A stretch of DNA of 64,000 nt from JAVEDQ01 sp963783105 (GCA_963783105.1 CAWAMI010000007.1:806001-870000), one strand, 5' to 3'; numbered from the stretch's first letter, positions 34,489 to 43,850 are shown. Notes: a model not told the origin generated them from the letters alone. Numbers and translations: made by a program.

Positions 34489-35496
34489 GTGACCACTCGG
34501 GTAGGCGTCAACGGTTTCGGGCGCATCGGACGCAACGTCTTCCGCGCGGTGCTGGCGAACCCCGCCGCCGACGTCGAGGTGGTCGCGGTCAACGACCTCA
34601 CCGACAACGAGACGCTGGCCCACCTGCTCAAGTACGACACGGTGCTCGGCAAGCTCTCCGAGGACGTGAGCGTGGTCGACGACGGGATCCGCGTCGGGGA
34701 CCAGACCATCAAGGTGCTGGCCGAGCGGGACCCGGCGGCCCTGGGGTGGGGCGAGCTCGGCTGCGACGTCGTCATCGAGTCGACCGGCATCTTCACCAAG
34801 GCCGACGACGCCCGTAAGCACATGGAGGCAGGCGCGAAGAAGGTCATCATCTCCGCTCCCGCCAAGGGCGACGACCTCACCGTCGTCATGGGCGTCAACG
34901 ACGACAAGTACGACCCCGAGAAGCACCACATCCTGTCCAACGCCAGCTGCACCACCAACTGCGTGGCTCCGCTGGCGAAGGTGCTCGACGAGTCGTTCGG
35001 CATCGTCCGGGGCCTGATGACCACGACGCACGCCTACACGAACGACCAGGTCATCCTCGACGGCGTGCACAAGGACCTCCGCCGGGCCCGGGCCGCGGCG
35101 CAGAACATCATCCCGACCACCACCGGCGCGGCGAAGGCCACCGCCCTGGTGCTCCCGCAGCTCGAGGGCAAGCTCGACGGCATCGCGATGCGGGTGCCGG
35201 TGCCGGACGGGTCGGTCACCGACCTGGTGTGCCAGGTCAACGGCACGCCGAGCGTCGAGGACGTGAAGGCGGCCTACAAGGCCGCCGCCGAGGGGCCGCT
35301 GAAGAACGTCATGGTCTACACCGAGGACCAGATCGTCTCCAGCGACATCGTCGGCACGCCCGCCTCCTGCACCTTCGACGCCGGCCTGACGATGGTCAGC
35401 GACACCATGGTCAAGGTCGTCGGTTGGTACGACAACGAGTTCGGGTACTCGAACCGGGTCGTCGACCTGGCCGCCCTCGTCGGCTCCAGCCTCTGA
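34489..35496 (+). CDS. gap: Glyceraldehyde-3-phosphate dehydrogenase
   Basis: 335 residues from GTG 34489; GAGGAG seven bases upstream decides this start over the in-frame GTG at 34471. NAD-binding VGVNGFGRIGRN, the catalytic Cys154 in SNASCTTNC, and the closing WYDNEFGYSNRVVDL are standard. It oxidises glyceraldehyde 3-phosphate to 1,3-bisphosphoglycerate in glycolysis. First gene of the gap-pgk-tpiA operon: pgk starts 29 bases after the stop. Confidence 0.98.
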   Translation: MTTRVGVNGFGRIGRNVFRAVLANPAADVEVVAVNDLTDNETLAHLLKYDTVLGKLSEDVSVVDDGIRVGDQTIKVLAERDPAALGWGELGCDVVIESTGIFTKADDARKHMEAGAKKVIISAPAKGDDLTVVMGVNDDKYDPEKHHILSNASCTTNCVAPLAKVLDESFGIVRGLMTTTHAYTNDQVILDGVHKDLRRARAAAQNIIPTTTGAAKATALVLPQLEGKLDGIAMRVPVPDGSVTDLVCQVNGTPSVEDVKAAYKAAAEGPLKNVMVYTEDQIVSSDIVGTPASCTFDAGLTMVSDTMVKVVGWYDNEFGYSNRVVDLAALVGSSL

Positions 35497-35525
35497 GTCC
35501 GCCGAGAACCCGGGACCCCGAGACA

Positions 35526-36797
35526 GTGCAGACCCTCGACGACCTCCTGAACGAGGGGGTCCGGGGCCGACGTGTCCTCGTCCGCTCCGACCTCAACGTC
35601 CCGCTCGACTCCTCCCGAGCGGCCGACGGGCCCGCCCACGTCGCGGACGACGGCCGGATCCGGGCGAGCCTTCCGGTGATCCGCGCCCTCGCGAACGCCG
35701 GCGCCCGGGTGATCGTGATGGCGCACCTCGGTCGCCCGAAGGGCAAGATCGACCCGAAGTACTCGCTCGCACCGGTGGCGGAGCGGATGGGTGATCTGCT
35801 CGGCTGGCCCGTGCCGCTCGCCGACGCCGGCGAGGACGGCATCGCCGGCGCCGATGCCCGGCGACGGGTGTCCGAGATGCAGGACAGCGACATCATCCTG
35901 CTGGAGAACGTGCGCTTCGAGCCGGGGGAGACCAGCAAGGACGACGCCGAGCGCGGCGCGCTCGCGGACCGTCTGGCGGCGTTGGTGACCGACGGTCCCG
36001 GCTCTGCTGCGTCTGCCGCCTACGTCGACGACGCCTTCGGCGCGGTGCACCGCAAGCACGCCTCGGTCTACGACGTCGCACAGCGGCTGCCGCACTACGC
36101 CGGGACGCTGGTGCTCGACGAGGTCGAGGTCCTGAAGCGGCTGGCCGGGAACGGTGACGCTGGAACTTCGGCCCCCGAGCAGCCCTACGTCGTGGTGCTC
36201 GGCGGCAGCAAGGTGAGCGACAAGCTCGCCGTCATCCAGGCGCTGCTGCCCAAGGTGGACCGGCTGCTCATCGGCGGTGGCATGTGCTTCACCTTCCTGA
36301 AGGCGCAGAACGTCGAGGTCGGCGACTCGCTGCTCGAGGCCGAGATGGTCGAGACCTGCTCGCAGCTGCTCGAGGAGGCGGGCGAGAAGATCGTCCTTCC
36401 CAGCGACATCGTCGCGGCGGCGGACGTGAGCGCCGAGGCCGAGACCTCCGTGGTCCCGGCCGACCGGATCCCGAAGGGCCTCAAGGGGCTCGACATCGGC
36501 CCGCGCTCGGTCGAGACGTTCGCCGACCGGTTGCGCGGGGCCCGGACCGTGTTCTGGAACGGGCCGATGGGCGTCTTCGAGCTCGCGCCGTTCGCCGAGG
36601 GCACCCGCGGCATCGCCGAGGCGATCGCCGCGCTGCCCGACGCGCTGACCGTCGTCGGTGGCGGCGACAGCGCCGCCGCGGTTCGGTCGCTCGGCATCGA
36701 CGAGGGCCGCTTCTCCCACATCAGCACCGGCGGCGGGGCGTCGCTGGAGTACCTCGAGGGCAAGACGCTGCCCGGCGTCGCCGCATTGGAGTCGTGA
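35526..36797 (+). CDS. pgk: Phosphoglycerate kinase
   Basis: 423 residues from GTG 35526, slightly long because of small insertions (PLDSSRAADGPAHVAD and GNGDAGTSAPEQ). Conserved segments: VLVRSDLNVPL, MAHLGRPKG, LLENVRFEPGE, AYVDDAFGAVHR, LGGSKVSDK, FWNGPMGVFE, and GGGDSAAAV near the C-terminus. It transfers phosphate from 1,3-bisphosphoglycerate to ADP. Middle gene of the glycolytic operon, with tpiA one base downstream. Confidence 0.98.
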   Translation: MQTLDDLLNEGVRGRRVLVRSDLNVPLDSSRAADGPAHVADDGRIRASLPVIRALANAGARVIVMAHLGRPKGKIDPKYSLAPVAERMGDLLGWPVPLADAGEDGIAGADARRRVSEMQDSDIILLENVRFEPGETSKDDAERGALADRLAALVTDGPGSAASAAYVDDAFGAVHRKHASVYDVAQRLPHYAGTLVLDEVEVLKRLAGNGDAGTSAPEQPYVVVLGGSKVSDKLAVIQALLPKVDRLLIGGGMCFTFLKAQNVEVGDSLLEAEMVETCSQLLEEAGEKIVLPSDIVAAADVSAEAETSVVPADRIPKGLKGLDIGPRSVETFADRLRGARTVFWNGPMGVFELAPFAEGTRGIAEAIAALPDALTVVGGGDSAAAVRSLGIDEGRFSHISTGGGASLEYLEGKTLPGVAALES

Positions 36798-36798
36798 G

Positions 36799-37632
36799 GT
36801 GGCCCGCTCGGAGGCCCGTTCCCCGGCACGCGTCCCGGCCGGATCCGCCCGGCCGACGCGCCGCCCGCTGGTGGCCGGCAACTGGAAGATGAACCTCCAC
36901 CACCTCGAGGCGATCGCCCTCGTGCAGAAGATCGCCTTCGACCTGCGCGAGAAGGAGACCGACGCCGTCGAGGTCGTGGTGATCCCGCCGTTCACGGATC
37001 TGCGCAGCGTGCAGACCCTCGTCGACGGCGACCGCCTGCCCCTCGGCTACGGCGCGCAGGACGTCTCGCCGCACGCCGCCGGCGCCTACACCGGCGACAT
37101 CGCGGCATCGATGCTGTCGAGGCTCGGCTGCTCCTACGTCGTCGTCGGCCACAGCGAGCGGCGGCAGTACCACGGCGAGGACGACGCGCTGGTCGCGCGG
37201 AAGGCGCGGGCGGCGCTGGCCTCCGACCTGACGCCGATCGTGTGCGTGGGCGAGTCGGAGGACATCCGCGACGCGGGGAACCACGTCGAGCACTGCGTCA
37301 CCTCGCTCGAGGGATCGCTCGAGGGGTTGCAGGTCGACGACCCCAACGGCTCGCCCGGCCTTGTTGTCGCCTACGAGCCGGTGTGGGCGATCGGGACGGG
37401 GCGCAGCGCCGGGTCCGAGGACGCGCAGGCCATGTGCGCTGCGCTGCGGGGCTGCCTGGCGAAGCGCTTCGACGAGGGCTTCGCCCGGGTCGTGCGGGTG
37501 ATCTACGGCGGCTCGGTCAAGCCGGCCAACGCGCGGGACCTGCTGGCCCAGCCGGATGTCGACGGGGCACTGGTGGGTGGGGCGAGCATCGTGGCGGACG
37601 ACTTCACGGGGATCGTTCGCGCAGCGCTGTGA
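36799..37632 (+). CDS. tpiA: Triosephosphate isomerase
   Basis: 277 residues if started at GTG 36799, about 20 longer than usual because an Arg/Ala/Ser/Pro-rich leader precedes RRPLVAGNWKMNLH. No better start is visible after the leader. Catalytic residues: Lys in GNWKMN, His in VVGHSERRQYHGE and Glu in VAYEPVWAIGTG; phosphate loop IYGGSVKPANA. The 3' end (encoding VRAAL and stop) is copied in a 23-base tandem repeat immediately downstream. secG, its usual neighbour, lies 6.3 kb away behind a peptide transporter operon. Confidence 0.97.
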   Translation: MARSEARSPARVPAGSARPTRRPLVAGNWKMNLHHLEAIALVQKIAFDLREKETDAVEVVVIPPFTDLRSVQTLVDGDRLPLGYGAQDVSPHAAGAYTGDIAASMLSRLGCSYVVVGHSERRQYHGEDDALVARKARAALASDLTPIVCVGESEDIRDAGNHVEHCVTSLEGSLEGLQVDDPNGSPGLVVAYEPVWAIGTGRSAGSEDAQAMCAALRGCLAKRFDEGFARVVRVIYGGSVKPANARDLLAQPDVDGALVGGASIVADDFTGIVRAAL

Positions 37633-37696
37633 GGTGGGTGCGCGCAGCGCTGTGAGGCGGGCGCGCGCAGCGCTGTGAGGCGGGCGCGCGCAGCGC
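37618..37696. repeat. 23-base tandem repeat starting in the tpiA stop region
   Basis: Three full copies (37618-37640, 37641-37663, 37664-37686) and a 10-base partial copy of CGCGCAGCGCTGTGAGG[C/T]GGG[C/T]G. The first copy contains the last codons and stop of tpiA, so the later copies repeat the gene end. Each unit contains the palindrome AGCGCT and could fold into small hairpins that help end the glycolytic transcript. Confidence 0.9.
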
Positions 37697-37939
37697 CGCC
37701 CTCCCTCCGCCCGCCGTGCGACACGCGCTTGTCCTGGTCCGCACATGTTGGGCGCGTATGGGACGCTGCAACAGTTGCGGTATCGATACCGCAACACTGC
37801 CTCCGCCAACGGGCCAATACGTCGATAGGGCGATTAAATGCGCTCATTGCACGTGCTATCTGACTTGAACGGGTTCAGAGCTCGTCACGGGCGTGCGTCC
37901 GGCCGTTGAGGCGCAGCGGCCGTTTGGGAGAGGACAGGC
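37697..37939. other. Intergenic control region upstream of the peptide transporter operon
   Basis: No gene. The stretch is less GC-rich than the flanks (for example 37811-37871) and holds the 22-base palindrome at 37774-37795 and a smaller inverted repeat TGAAC-GG-GTTCA at 37866-37877. The most likely place for the operon promoter is between the palindrome and 37880, but no -10/-35 pair stands out. A GGGAGAGGA ribosome site lies just before ATG 37940. Confidence 0.6.
37774..37795. promoter_or_regulatory. 22-base perfect palindrome, probable operator
   Basis: GTTGCGGTATCGATACCGCAAC reads identically on both strands over all 22 bases. Such dyads are typical of dimeric helix-turn-helix repressors (GntR, LacI or TetR types). 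It lies 144 bases upstream of the solute-binding protein gene. No regulator gene is encoded beside it. Confidence 0.65.
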
Positions 37940-39697
37940 ATGCAGCGAGGTCCGTGGCAGCGAGGTCCGTGGCAGCGAGGGTCGGGGCACTCGGTTTCGC
38001 GGGAGGGGCTCGCTCGGTCGCGTCGACCCCTCGTCGCCGCGCTCGTGGCGGGCGCGCTCGCCCTGTCGGCGTGCGGCGGCGGAGGCGGGGGCAAGGGCGG
38101 TAGCGACGACTCGCTGCCGATCACCAAGCCGACCACCGTCGCCAACGACCAGGTCCGCGACGGCGGCTCGGTCACCATGGCGCTGGAGAAGGACGTCCCG
38201 AACTTCAACAGCATCTCCTCGGACGGCACCCAGCTCGAGACGCAGATGGTGGTGAACGGGATCTTCCCGGCCACCTTCATCCAGCTCCCGGACTTCACCG
38301 TCCGGATGAATGACGACCTGCTCGACTCGGCCGAACAGACCGTGTCCTCGCCGCAGACGGTCGTCTACAAGATCAAGCAGAACGCGTCCTGGTCCGACGG
38401 CAAGCCGATCACGGCCGACGACTTCATCTTCAACTGGAAGGCGCAGAGCGGCGCCGACCCCGGCTTCAGCGCCGCCTCGTCCACGGGCTACGAGGACATC
38501 CAGGACGTCAAGGGTTCCGACGGCGGCAAGACCGTCACCATCACCTTCAGCAAGCCCTTCGCCGACTGGCGGAGCCTGTTCGGCGTGCTGCTCCCGGCGC
38601 ACGTGTTCCAGGGCGGCAACGCCCAGCAGCTGTTCAACGAGGGACCGCCTGAGATCGCCAAGGTCTCGGGCGGCCCGTTCGTCCTCGACGACGTGGTGCC
38701 GAACAAGTCGATCACGCTGAAGCGCAACGACCGCTACTACGGCCCGAAGGCCCACCTCGACTCGGTCGTGTTCAGCATCGTCACCGACGCCAACAGCGAG
38801 CCGCAGGCCCTGGCCAACAACGAGGTCCAGGTGATCTACCCGCAGCCGCAGGTCGACCTCGTGGGCAACGTCCGCCGGATCGGCGACAAGATCACCTACG
38901 AGCAGGGGCTCGGACCGAACTTCGAGCACCTCGACGTCAACCTGGCCAACCCCTTCCTGTCCGCCCTGCCGCTGCGCAAGGCCATGCTGACCGCCGTCGA
39001 CCGCAACCAGGTCCTGGCCGCGACCGTCAAGCAGTTCTCGAAGGACATCGGGCCGCTGAACAACCGCATGTTCATCGAGGGGCAGGCCGGCTACCAGGAC
39101 AACGTCACCCCGGTGGGCCTCGGCTCGGGCGACGTCGAGGCTGCCAAGAAGATCCTGACCGATGCCGGCTACCGCATCGAGCCGGGCCGCCTGCTCGACC
39201 CGGCCGGCAAGCAGGTGCCGCCGCTGAAGGCCGTCTACGCCGAGGGCAACCCCATCCGGCAGTCGGAGCTCGAGCTGGTGCAGCGCGCGGTCCAGCCGCT
39301 CGGGCTCACCCTGCAGATCTCGACCACGGACGACTTCGGCGCGACGATCTTCGGCGAGCACGACTTCGACCTCGTCGTCTTCGGATGGGTGGGCACGCCG
39401 TTCCCGTCCTCGACGAACGAGTCGATCTACAGCACCGACGGCGGGCAGAACGCCGGCGGTTACTCCAACCCGCAGGTGGACAAGGCGCTCAACGAGGCCT
39501 CGAGCGAGGCGGACCCGGCGAAGGCCGCGGCGCTGCTCAACGAGGCGGACCTGCAGCTCAGCCAGGACGCGGTGACGCTGCCGCTGTACCAGAAGCCGAC
39601 GTTCCTGGCCTACTACAAGACCTACGGCAACATCCGGAACAACTCGACGTCCGTCGGCCCGACGTACAACATCGGGCAGTGGGGGCTGCGTCCCTGA
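37940..39697 (+). CDS. Peptide ABC transporter solute-binding lipoprotein
   Basis: 585 residues from ATG 37940. The N-terminus contains an odd RGPWQRGPWQRG duplication, then a lipoprotein signal peptide (RRPLVAALVAGALALSAC) with lipobox LSAC. The mature part follows family 5 extracellular solute-binding proteins (SBP_bac_5): DGGSVTMALEKDVPNFN, YKIKQNASWSDGKPITADDFIFNWK, and the C-terminal HDFDLVVFGW. It captures oligopeptides or similar ligands at the outer membrane-facing surface of the cell membrane. First gene of a five-gene transporter operon. Confidence 0.92.
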   Translation: MQRGPWQRGPWQRGSGHSVSREGLARSRRPLVAALVAGALALSACGGGGGGKGGSDDSLPITKPTTVANDQVRDGGSVTMALEKDVPNFNSISSDGTQLETQMVVNGIFPATFIQLPDFTVRMNDDLLDSAEQTVSSPQTVVYKIKQNASWSDGKPITADDFIFNWKAQSGADPGFSAASSTGYEDIQDVKGSDGGKTVTITFSKPFADWRSLFGVLLPAHVFQGGNAQQLFNEGPPEIAKVSGGPFVLDDVVPNKSITLKRNDRYYGPKAHLDSVVFSIVTDANSEPQALANNEVQVIYPQPQVDLVGNVRRIGDKITYEQGLGPNFEHLDVNLANPFLSALPLRKAMLTAVDRNQVLAATVKQFSKDIGPLNNRMFIEGQAGYQDNVTPVGLGSGDVEAAKKILTDAGYRIEPGRLLDPAGKQVPPLKAVYAEGNPIRQSELELVQRAVQPLGLTLQISTTDDFGATIFGEHDFDLVVFGWVGTPFPSSTNESIYSTDGGQNAGGYSNPQVDKALNEASSEADPAKAAALLNEADLQLSQDAVTLPLYQKPTFLAYYKTYGNIRNNSTSVGPTYNIGQWGLRP

Positions 39698-39771
39698 CCG
39701 CCGCCGCATCCCCGATCCCGGTGTCCTGGGTTCCTGAGCCGTCCCCGAGCGTCCCGAAAGGCTGACCCCAC

Positions 39772-40767
39772 GTGGCCTGGTACGCGGTCCGGCGGCTGCT
39801 GGCCAGCATCCCGGTGATCCTCGTGAGCACCTTCGTGGTGTTCCTGATGGTCACCTACAGCGGCGACCCCCTGGCCGACTTCAAGCTGCAGCAGTTGCGG
39901 CAGAACAACGACCCGGGCGTCATCGCCCAGCGGGTCGCGGCGGAGCAGCACTTCCTGCACCTCGACCGGCCGGTGCTGGTGCGGTACTGGCTCTGGATCA
40001 AGGGCGTGGCGACGGGCGACTTCGGCCCGTCCCGGCACGTCCCCGACATCGGCGCGGAGCTGGCGAGCAGGCTGGCGGTCACGCTGCGGCTCGTGTCGCT
40101 CGCGCTGCTGCTGGCCGTCGTGCTGGCCCTGGTGGTCGGGGTGGTCAGCGCCGTCCGCCGCTACGGCGTCACCGACCACCTGCTGACCCTGGTCAGCGTC
40201 GTGTTCCTGTCGTTGCCGGTGTTCTGGTTCGCCGTCCTGCTCAAGGACTACCTGGCGGTCGACCTGAACACCTCGCTCGGCCACCGGCTGCTGTTCACGA
40301 TGGGTGAGTCGACCCCGAACCTCGTCGGCGGGTTCTGGACGCACGTCGGGGACGCGCTGGGGCACCTGGTGCTGCCGACCCTCGTGCTGGCCCTGACGGT
40401 CTATCCGTCCTGGAGCCGCTTCCAGCGCTCGTCGATGGTCGAGGTCCTGGACAGCGACTACGTGCGCCTCGCGCGGGCGAAGGGCCTGCCGCGGCACCGG
40501 GTGCTGACGCACCACGCGCTGCGGACGGCGCTGATCCCTCTGACGACCGTGGTGGCGATCGACTTCGCCTCGCTGCTCGGGATCACCGTGATCACCGAGA
40601 AGATCTTCACCTGGCAGGGGATGGGCACGATGCTGCTCGACGGCATCGCCGAGCGGGACGTCTACGTGGTGCTGGCGTGGATGCTCGTCGTCGCGATCCT
40701 GGTCGTGGCGTTCAACCTGGTGGCCGACCTGCTCTACGCGGTGCTCGACCCCCGGATCCGCCTGTGA
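39772..40767 (+). CDS. Peptide ABC transporter permease, DppB/OppB type
   Basis: 331 residues from GTG 39772. First membrane helix RRLLASIPVILVSTFVVFLM, a large external loop (about 30-100), then five further helices. The cytoplasmic coupling motif is YVRLARAKGLPRHRVLTHHALRTALIP (EAA loop), and the end is VAFNLVADLLYAVLDPRIRL, as usual for DppB. It overlaps the next permease gene by GTGA. Confidence 0.95.
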   Translation: MAWYAVRRLLASIPVILVSTFVVFLMVTYSGDPLADFKLQQLRQNNDPGVIAQRVAAEQHFLHLDRPVLVRYWLWIKGVATGDFGPSRHVPDIGAELASRLAVTLRLVSLALLLAVVLALVVGVVSAVRRYGVTDHLLTLVSVVFLSLPVFWFAVLLKDYLAVDLNTSLGHRLLFTMGESTPNLVGGFWTHVGDALGHLVLPTLVLALTVYPSWSRFQRSSMVEVLDSDYVRLARAKGLPRHRVLTHHALRTALIPLTTVVAIDFASLLGITVITEKIFTWQGMGTMLLDGIAERDVYVVLAWMLVVAILVVAFNLVADLLYAVLDPRIRL

Positions 40768-41630
40768 ACGCCGACGGCGGAGGGGGCGCGCGCTTCCCGG
40801 CGGTGCGCCGATTCCTCGCGCATCCCACCGCCGTGCTCGGGCTGGCGCTGTTCAGCGTGCTGTTCCTGCTCGCCTTCGTCGGCAGGCACCTCTGGCGCTA
40901 CGACCAGACCGACTTCACCGACGCCTACTCGGAGCCCCCGAGCGCGGCGCACCCGTTCGGCACCGACTCCGCCAGTCACGACATGTTCGCCCTCGTGCTG
41001 CGCGGCACCTACCGCAGCATCGAGATCGCCCTGCTCGTCGCCGTGCTGTCCACGCTGATCGGCGCCCTGGTCGGGGCCGCCGCCGGCTACTACCGCGGGC
41101 TGACCGACTCGGGGTTGATGCGTTTCGTCGACCTGGTGCTCACGCTGCCGCTGTACGCGGTGGCGGCGCTACTGGGGCACCAGTTCGGGGCCACCAAGCA
41201 CGGTTGGTTCGCGATCGGCCTGGTGCTGGCTCTGCTGCTGTGGGCGCCGATCGCCCGGGTCGTGCGCGGGGTGACGCTGTCGCTGCGGGAGCAGGACTTC
41301 ATCGAGGCCTCGCGGGCCCTGGGCGCGAGCAACCGATGGATCATCGTCCGGCACGTGCTGCCGAACGCCAGCGGCTCCATCATCGTCAACGCCACCGTCT
41401 ACGTCGCCCTGGCCATCCTCGCCGAGACGGCGCTGTCCTACGTCGGCTTCGGCGTCCGGCCCCCGGACGTCTCCCTCGGCTCGCTCGTCGCGTCCGGCGA
41501 GGCGGCGAGCTCGACGCGCTGGTGGCTGTTCTACACACCCGGCCTCGTGCTCATCCTGCTCGTGCTCGCCGTCAACTTCATCGGCGACGGCCTGCGCGAC
41601 GCCCTGGACCCGTCCGGCTCGGACCGATGA
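40764..41630 (+). CDS. Peptide ABC transporter permease, DppC/OppC type
   Basis: 288 residues from GTG 40764, overlapping the upstream stop by four bases. The N-terminal cytoplasmic segment PAVRRFLAHPTAVLGLALF leads into the first helix. LGTDSASHDMFALVLRG-type sequence (FGTDSASHD) precedes the transport domain. The EAA loop is QDFIEASRALGASNRWIIVRHVLPNA, and the end DGLRDALDPSGSDR is typical of DppC. It pairs with the DppB-type permease to form the membrane channel. Confidence 0.95.
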   Translation: MNADGGGGARFPAVRRFLAHPTAVLGLALFSVLFLLAFVGRHLWRYDQTDFTDAYSEPPSAAHPFGTDSASHDMFALVLRGTYRSIEIALLVAVLSTLIGALVGAAAGYYRGLTDSGLMRFVDLVLTLPLYAVAALLGHQFGATKHGWFAIGLVLALLLWAPIARVVRGVTLSLREQDFIEASRALGASNRWIIVRHVLPNASGSIIVNATVYVALAILAETALSYVGFGVRPPDVSLGSLVASGEAASSTRWWLFYTPGLVLILLVLAVNFIGDGLRDALDPSGSDR

Positions 41631-41661
41631 CGCCTGTGTTGCCGACGACCGTGTGCTGCCG

Positions 41662-42762
41662 ATGACCCCCCTCCTGGAGATCGAGGATCTGTCCGTCGCC
41701 TTCCCGACCGGCGCACGTCGCCGGAGACCGTTCGGGCGACTGCTCGGACGACGGCGACGGCGGAAGGACGCGAGCACGCCGGGGTCGGACGTCGCGGCCC
41801 TGCGCGGGCTCGCGCTCACCCTGCACGCGGGAGAGGTGCTCGGCGTCGTCGGCGAGTCCGGCTCCGGGAAGTCGACGGCCGCGCTCGCCGTGCTGGGCCT
41901 GCTACCCCGCGGCGCGCGGGCCGGCGGGTCGGTCCGCTTCGAGGGCCGGGAGCTGCTCGGGCTCTCCGAGCGTGAGCTCGCCGAGGTGCGCGGCCGCAGG
42001 ATCGCGATGGTGATGCAGGACCCCATGACCTCGCTCAACCCGGTCCACCGGGTCGGCGCGCAGATCGTCGAGGGGCTGCAGGTGCACGACCCGCAGCTCA
42101 GCCGGGACGCGGCTCGGGCGCGCGCCGTCGAACTGCTCGACCGCGTCGGCATCCCGGACGCCCGAGGGCGTGCGGACAACTACCCGCACGAGTTCTCCGG
42201 GGGCATGCGCCAGCGGGTGGTGCTCGCGATGGCCATCGCCTCGGACCCCGACGTCCTGCTCGCCGACGAGCCGACCACCGCGCTCGACGTGACGGTCCAG
42301 GCCCAGGTGCTGGAGGCGTTGCGGGTCGCCCGGGAGGCCACCGGCGCGGCGATGGTGCTCATCACGCACGACCTCGGCGTGGTGGCCGGGCAGGCCGACC
42401 GGGTCGCCGTCATGTACGCGGGGCGGGTCGTCGAGACCGGCACCGTCGACGACGTCTTCGCCCGGCCCCGGATGCCGTACACGCTGGGCCTGCTCGGCAG
42501 CTCCCCGCGCCTCGACGTCGACCGACCGGAGCGGCTCACGCCGATCGCCGGTGCCCCGCCCTCGGCGGAGTCGGTTCCCGTCGGCTGCCCCTTCGCGCCG
42601 CGCTGTCCGCTGGCCCGCGAGCGCTGCACCGTCGAGGAACCGGAGCTCCGGCCCGTGCCCGGCCCCCAGCCCCCTGAACGGGCGGAGGACGCCCGGCACC
42701 GGGTCGCCTGTCACTACTCGGACGAGATCGTCGGCAAGGCGCCGGCGGAGGTCTTCCGATGA
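41662..42762 (+). CDS. Peptide ABC transporter ATPase, DppD/OppD type
   Basis: 366 residues from ATG 41662 (GTG 41653 is an in-frame alternative). Walker A GESGSGKST, Q-loop VMQDPMTSLNP, signature FSGGMRQRVVLAMA, Walker B VLLADEPTTALD and the H-loop ITHDLGVV are intact. The OppD C-terminal domain with CPFAPRCPLARERC binds an iron-sulphur cluster or metal in relatives. A basic linker (RRRRPFGRLLGRRRRRK) is inserted near residues 18-36 before the ATPase core. It ends in an ATGA overlap with the second ATPase gene. Confidence 0.94.
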   Translation: MTPLLEIEDLSVAFPTGARRRRPFGRLLGRRRRRKDASTPGSDVAALRGLALTLHAGEVLGVVGESGSGKSTAALAVLGLLPRGARAGGSVRFEGRELLGLSERELAEVRGRRIAMVMQDPMTSLNPVHRVGAQIVEGLQVHDPQLSRDAARARAVELLDRVGIPDARGRADNYPHEFSGGMRQRVVLAMAIASDPDVLLADEPTTALDVTVQAQVLEALRVAREATGAAMVLITHDLGVVAGQADRVAVMYAGRVVETGTVDDVFARPRMPYTLGLLGSSPRLDVDRPERLTPIAGAPPSAESVPVGCPFAPRCPLARERCTVEEPELRPVPGPQPPERAEDARHRVACHYSDEIVGKAPAEVFR

Positions 42763-43850
42763 CCGCCACCGGCAGCACCGACGCCCACGCCAGCACCAAC
42801 GCCCACGCCAGCAGCGACGACGGCACCGCCCGGACGGCGCCGCTGCTCGAGGTCGACTCGCTCGTGCAGCACTACCCGGTCCGCGGCGGCGGCCTGCTGC
42901 GTCGCCGGGCCGGCGAGGTGCACGCCGTCTGCGACGTCTCGTTCACGCTCGCCGAGGGCGAGACGCTGGGGCTGGTGGGGGAGTCCGGCTCCGGCAAGAC
43001 GACCGTGGGGCGTTCGGTGCTCCACCTCGTCGAGCCCACCGCCGGCGCCGTGCGGGTGCGCGGTCAGGACATCGGCGAACTCGGCCCGGCGGACCTGCGG
43101 GCGCTGCGCCGCGACCTCCAGATCGTCTTCCAGGACCCGTACGCGAGCCTCGACCCGCGCATGACGGCGCGGCAGATCATCGCCGAGCCGCTGCGGATCC
43201 ATGGCCTCGCCGGCAACCGTTCCGGCGGTGCCGCGCTGCGCGAGCGCGTCGCCGAACTGCTCGACCTCGTCGGTCTCGATCCGGCCTCCGCCGACCGCTA
43301 CCCGGCGGCCTTCTCCGGCGGGCAGCGCCAGCGCATCGGCATCGCGCGTGCCCTCGCGCTCGAGCCGGCGCTGCTGGTGCTCGACGAGCCGGTCAGCGCC
43401 CTCGACGTCAGCATCCAGGCCGGCATCGTCAACCTGCTCACCGACCTGCAGCAGCGGCTCGGGATGGCGTACCTGTTCATCGCGCACGACCTCGCCGTCG
43501 TCCGGCACATCGCCACCCGCGTCGCGGTGATGTACCTCGGCCAGATCGTGGAGGAGGGTTCGCGCGACGACGTCTTCGCCCGTCCCGTGCATCCCTACAC
43601 GCAGGCACTGCTCTCGGCGACGCCCGTGCCCGACCCGGCGGTCGAGCGGACCCGCGAGCGGATCCTGCTCGCCGGCGATCTGCCCGACCCGACGCGGCCG
43701 CCCAGCGGGTGCCGCTTCCGCACCCGGTGCTGGAAGTTCGCCACCGTGCTCACCGACGAACAGCGGGCCCGGTGCGTCGACGAGCCTCCCGCGCTCGCGG
43801 ACCGCGGGCACGGGCATCGCAGTTCCTGCCACTACCCGGCCGAGGGTTGA
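42759..43850 (+). CDS. Peptide ABC transporter ATPase, DppF/OppF type
   Basis: 363 residues from ATG 42759. After a 25-residue Ser/Thr/Ala leader come YPVRGGGLLRRRAGEVHAV, Walker A GESGSGKTT, VFQDPYASLDPRMT, signature FSGGQRQRIGIARAL, Walker B LLVLDEPVSALD and the H-loop FIAHDLAVVRH. The oligopeptide C-terminal domain ends in CRFRTRCWKFATVLTDEQRARC. It pairs with the preceding ATPase to power the transporter. The operon appears complete. Confidence 0.94.
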   Translation: MTATGSTDAHASTNAHASSDDGTARTAPLLEVDSLVQHYPVRGGGLLRRRAGEVHAVCDVSFTLAEGETLGLVGESGSGKTTVGRSVLHLVEPTAGAVRVRGQDIGELGPADLRALRRDLQIVFQDPYASLDPRMTARQIIAEPLRIHGLAGNRSGGAALRERVAELLDLVGLDPASADRYPAAFSGGQRQRIGIARALALEPALLVLDEPVSALDVSIQAGIVNLLTDLQQRLGMAYLFIAHDLAVVRHIATRVAVMYLGQIVEEGSRDDVFARPVHPYTQALLSATPVPDPAVERTRERILLAGDLPDPTRPPSGCRFRTRCWKFATVLTDEQRARCVDEPPALADRGHGHRSSCHYPAEG

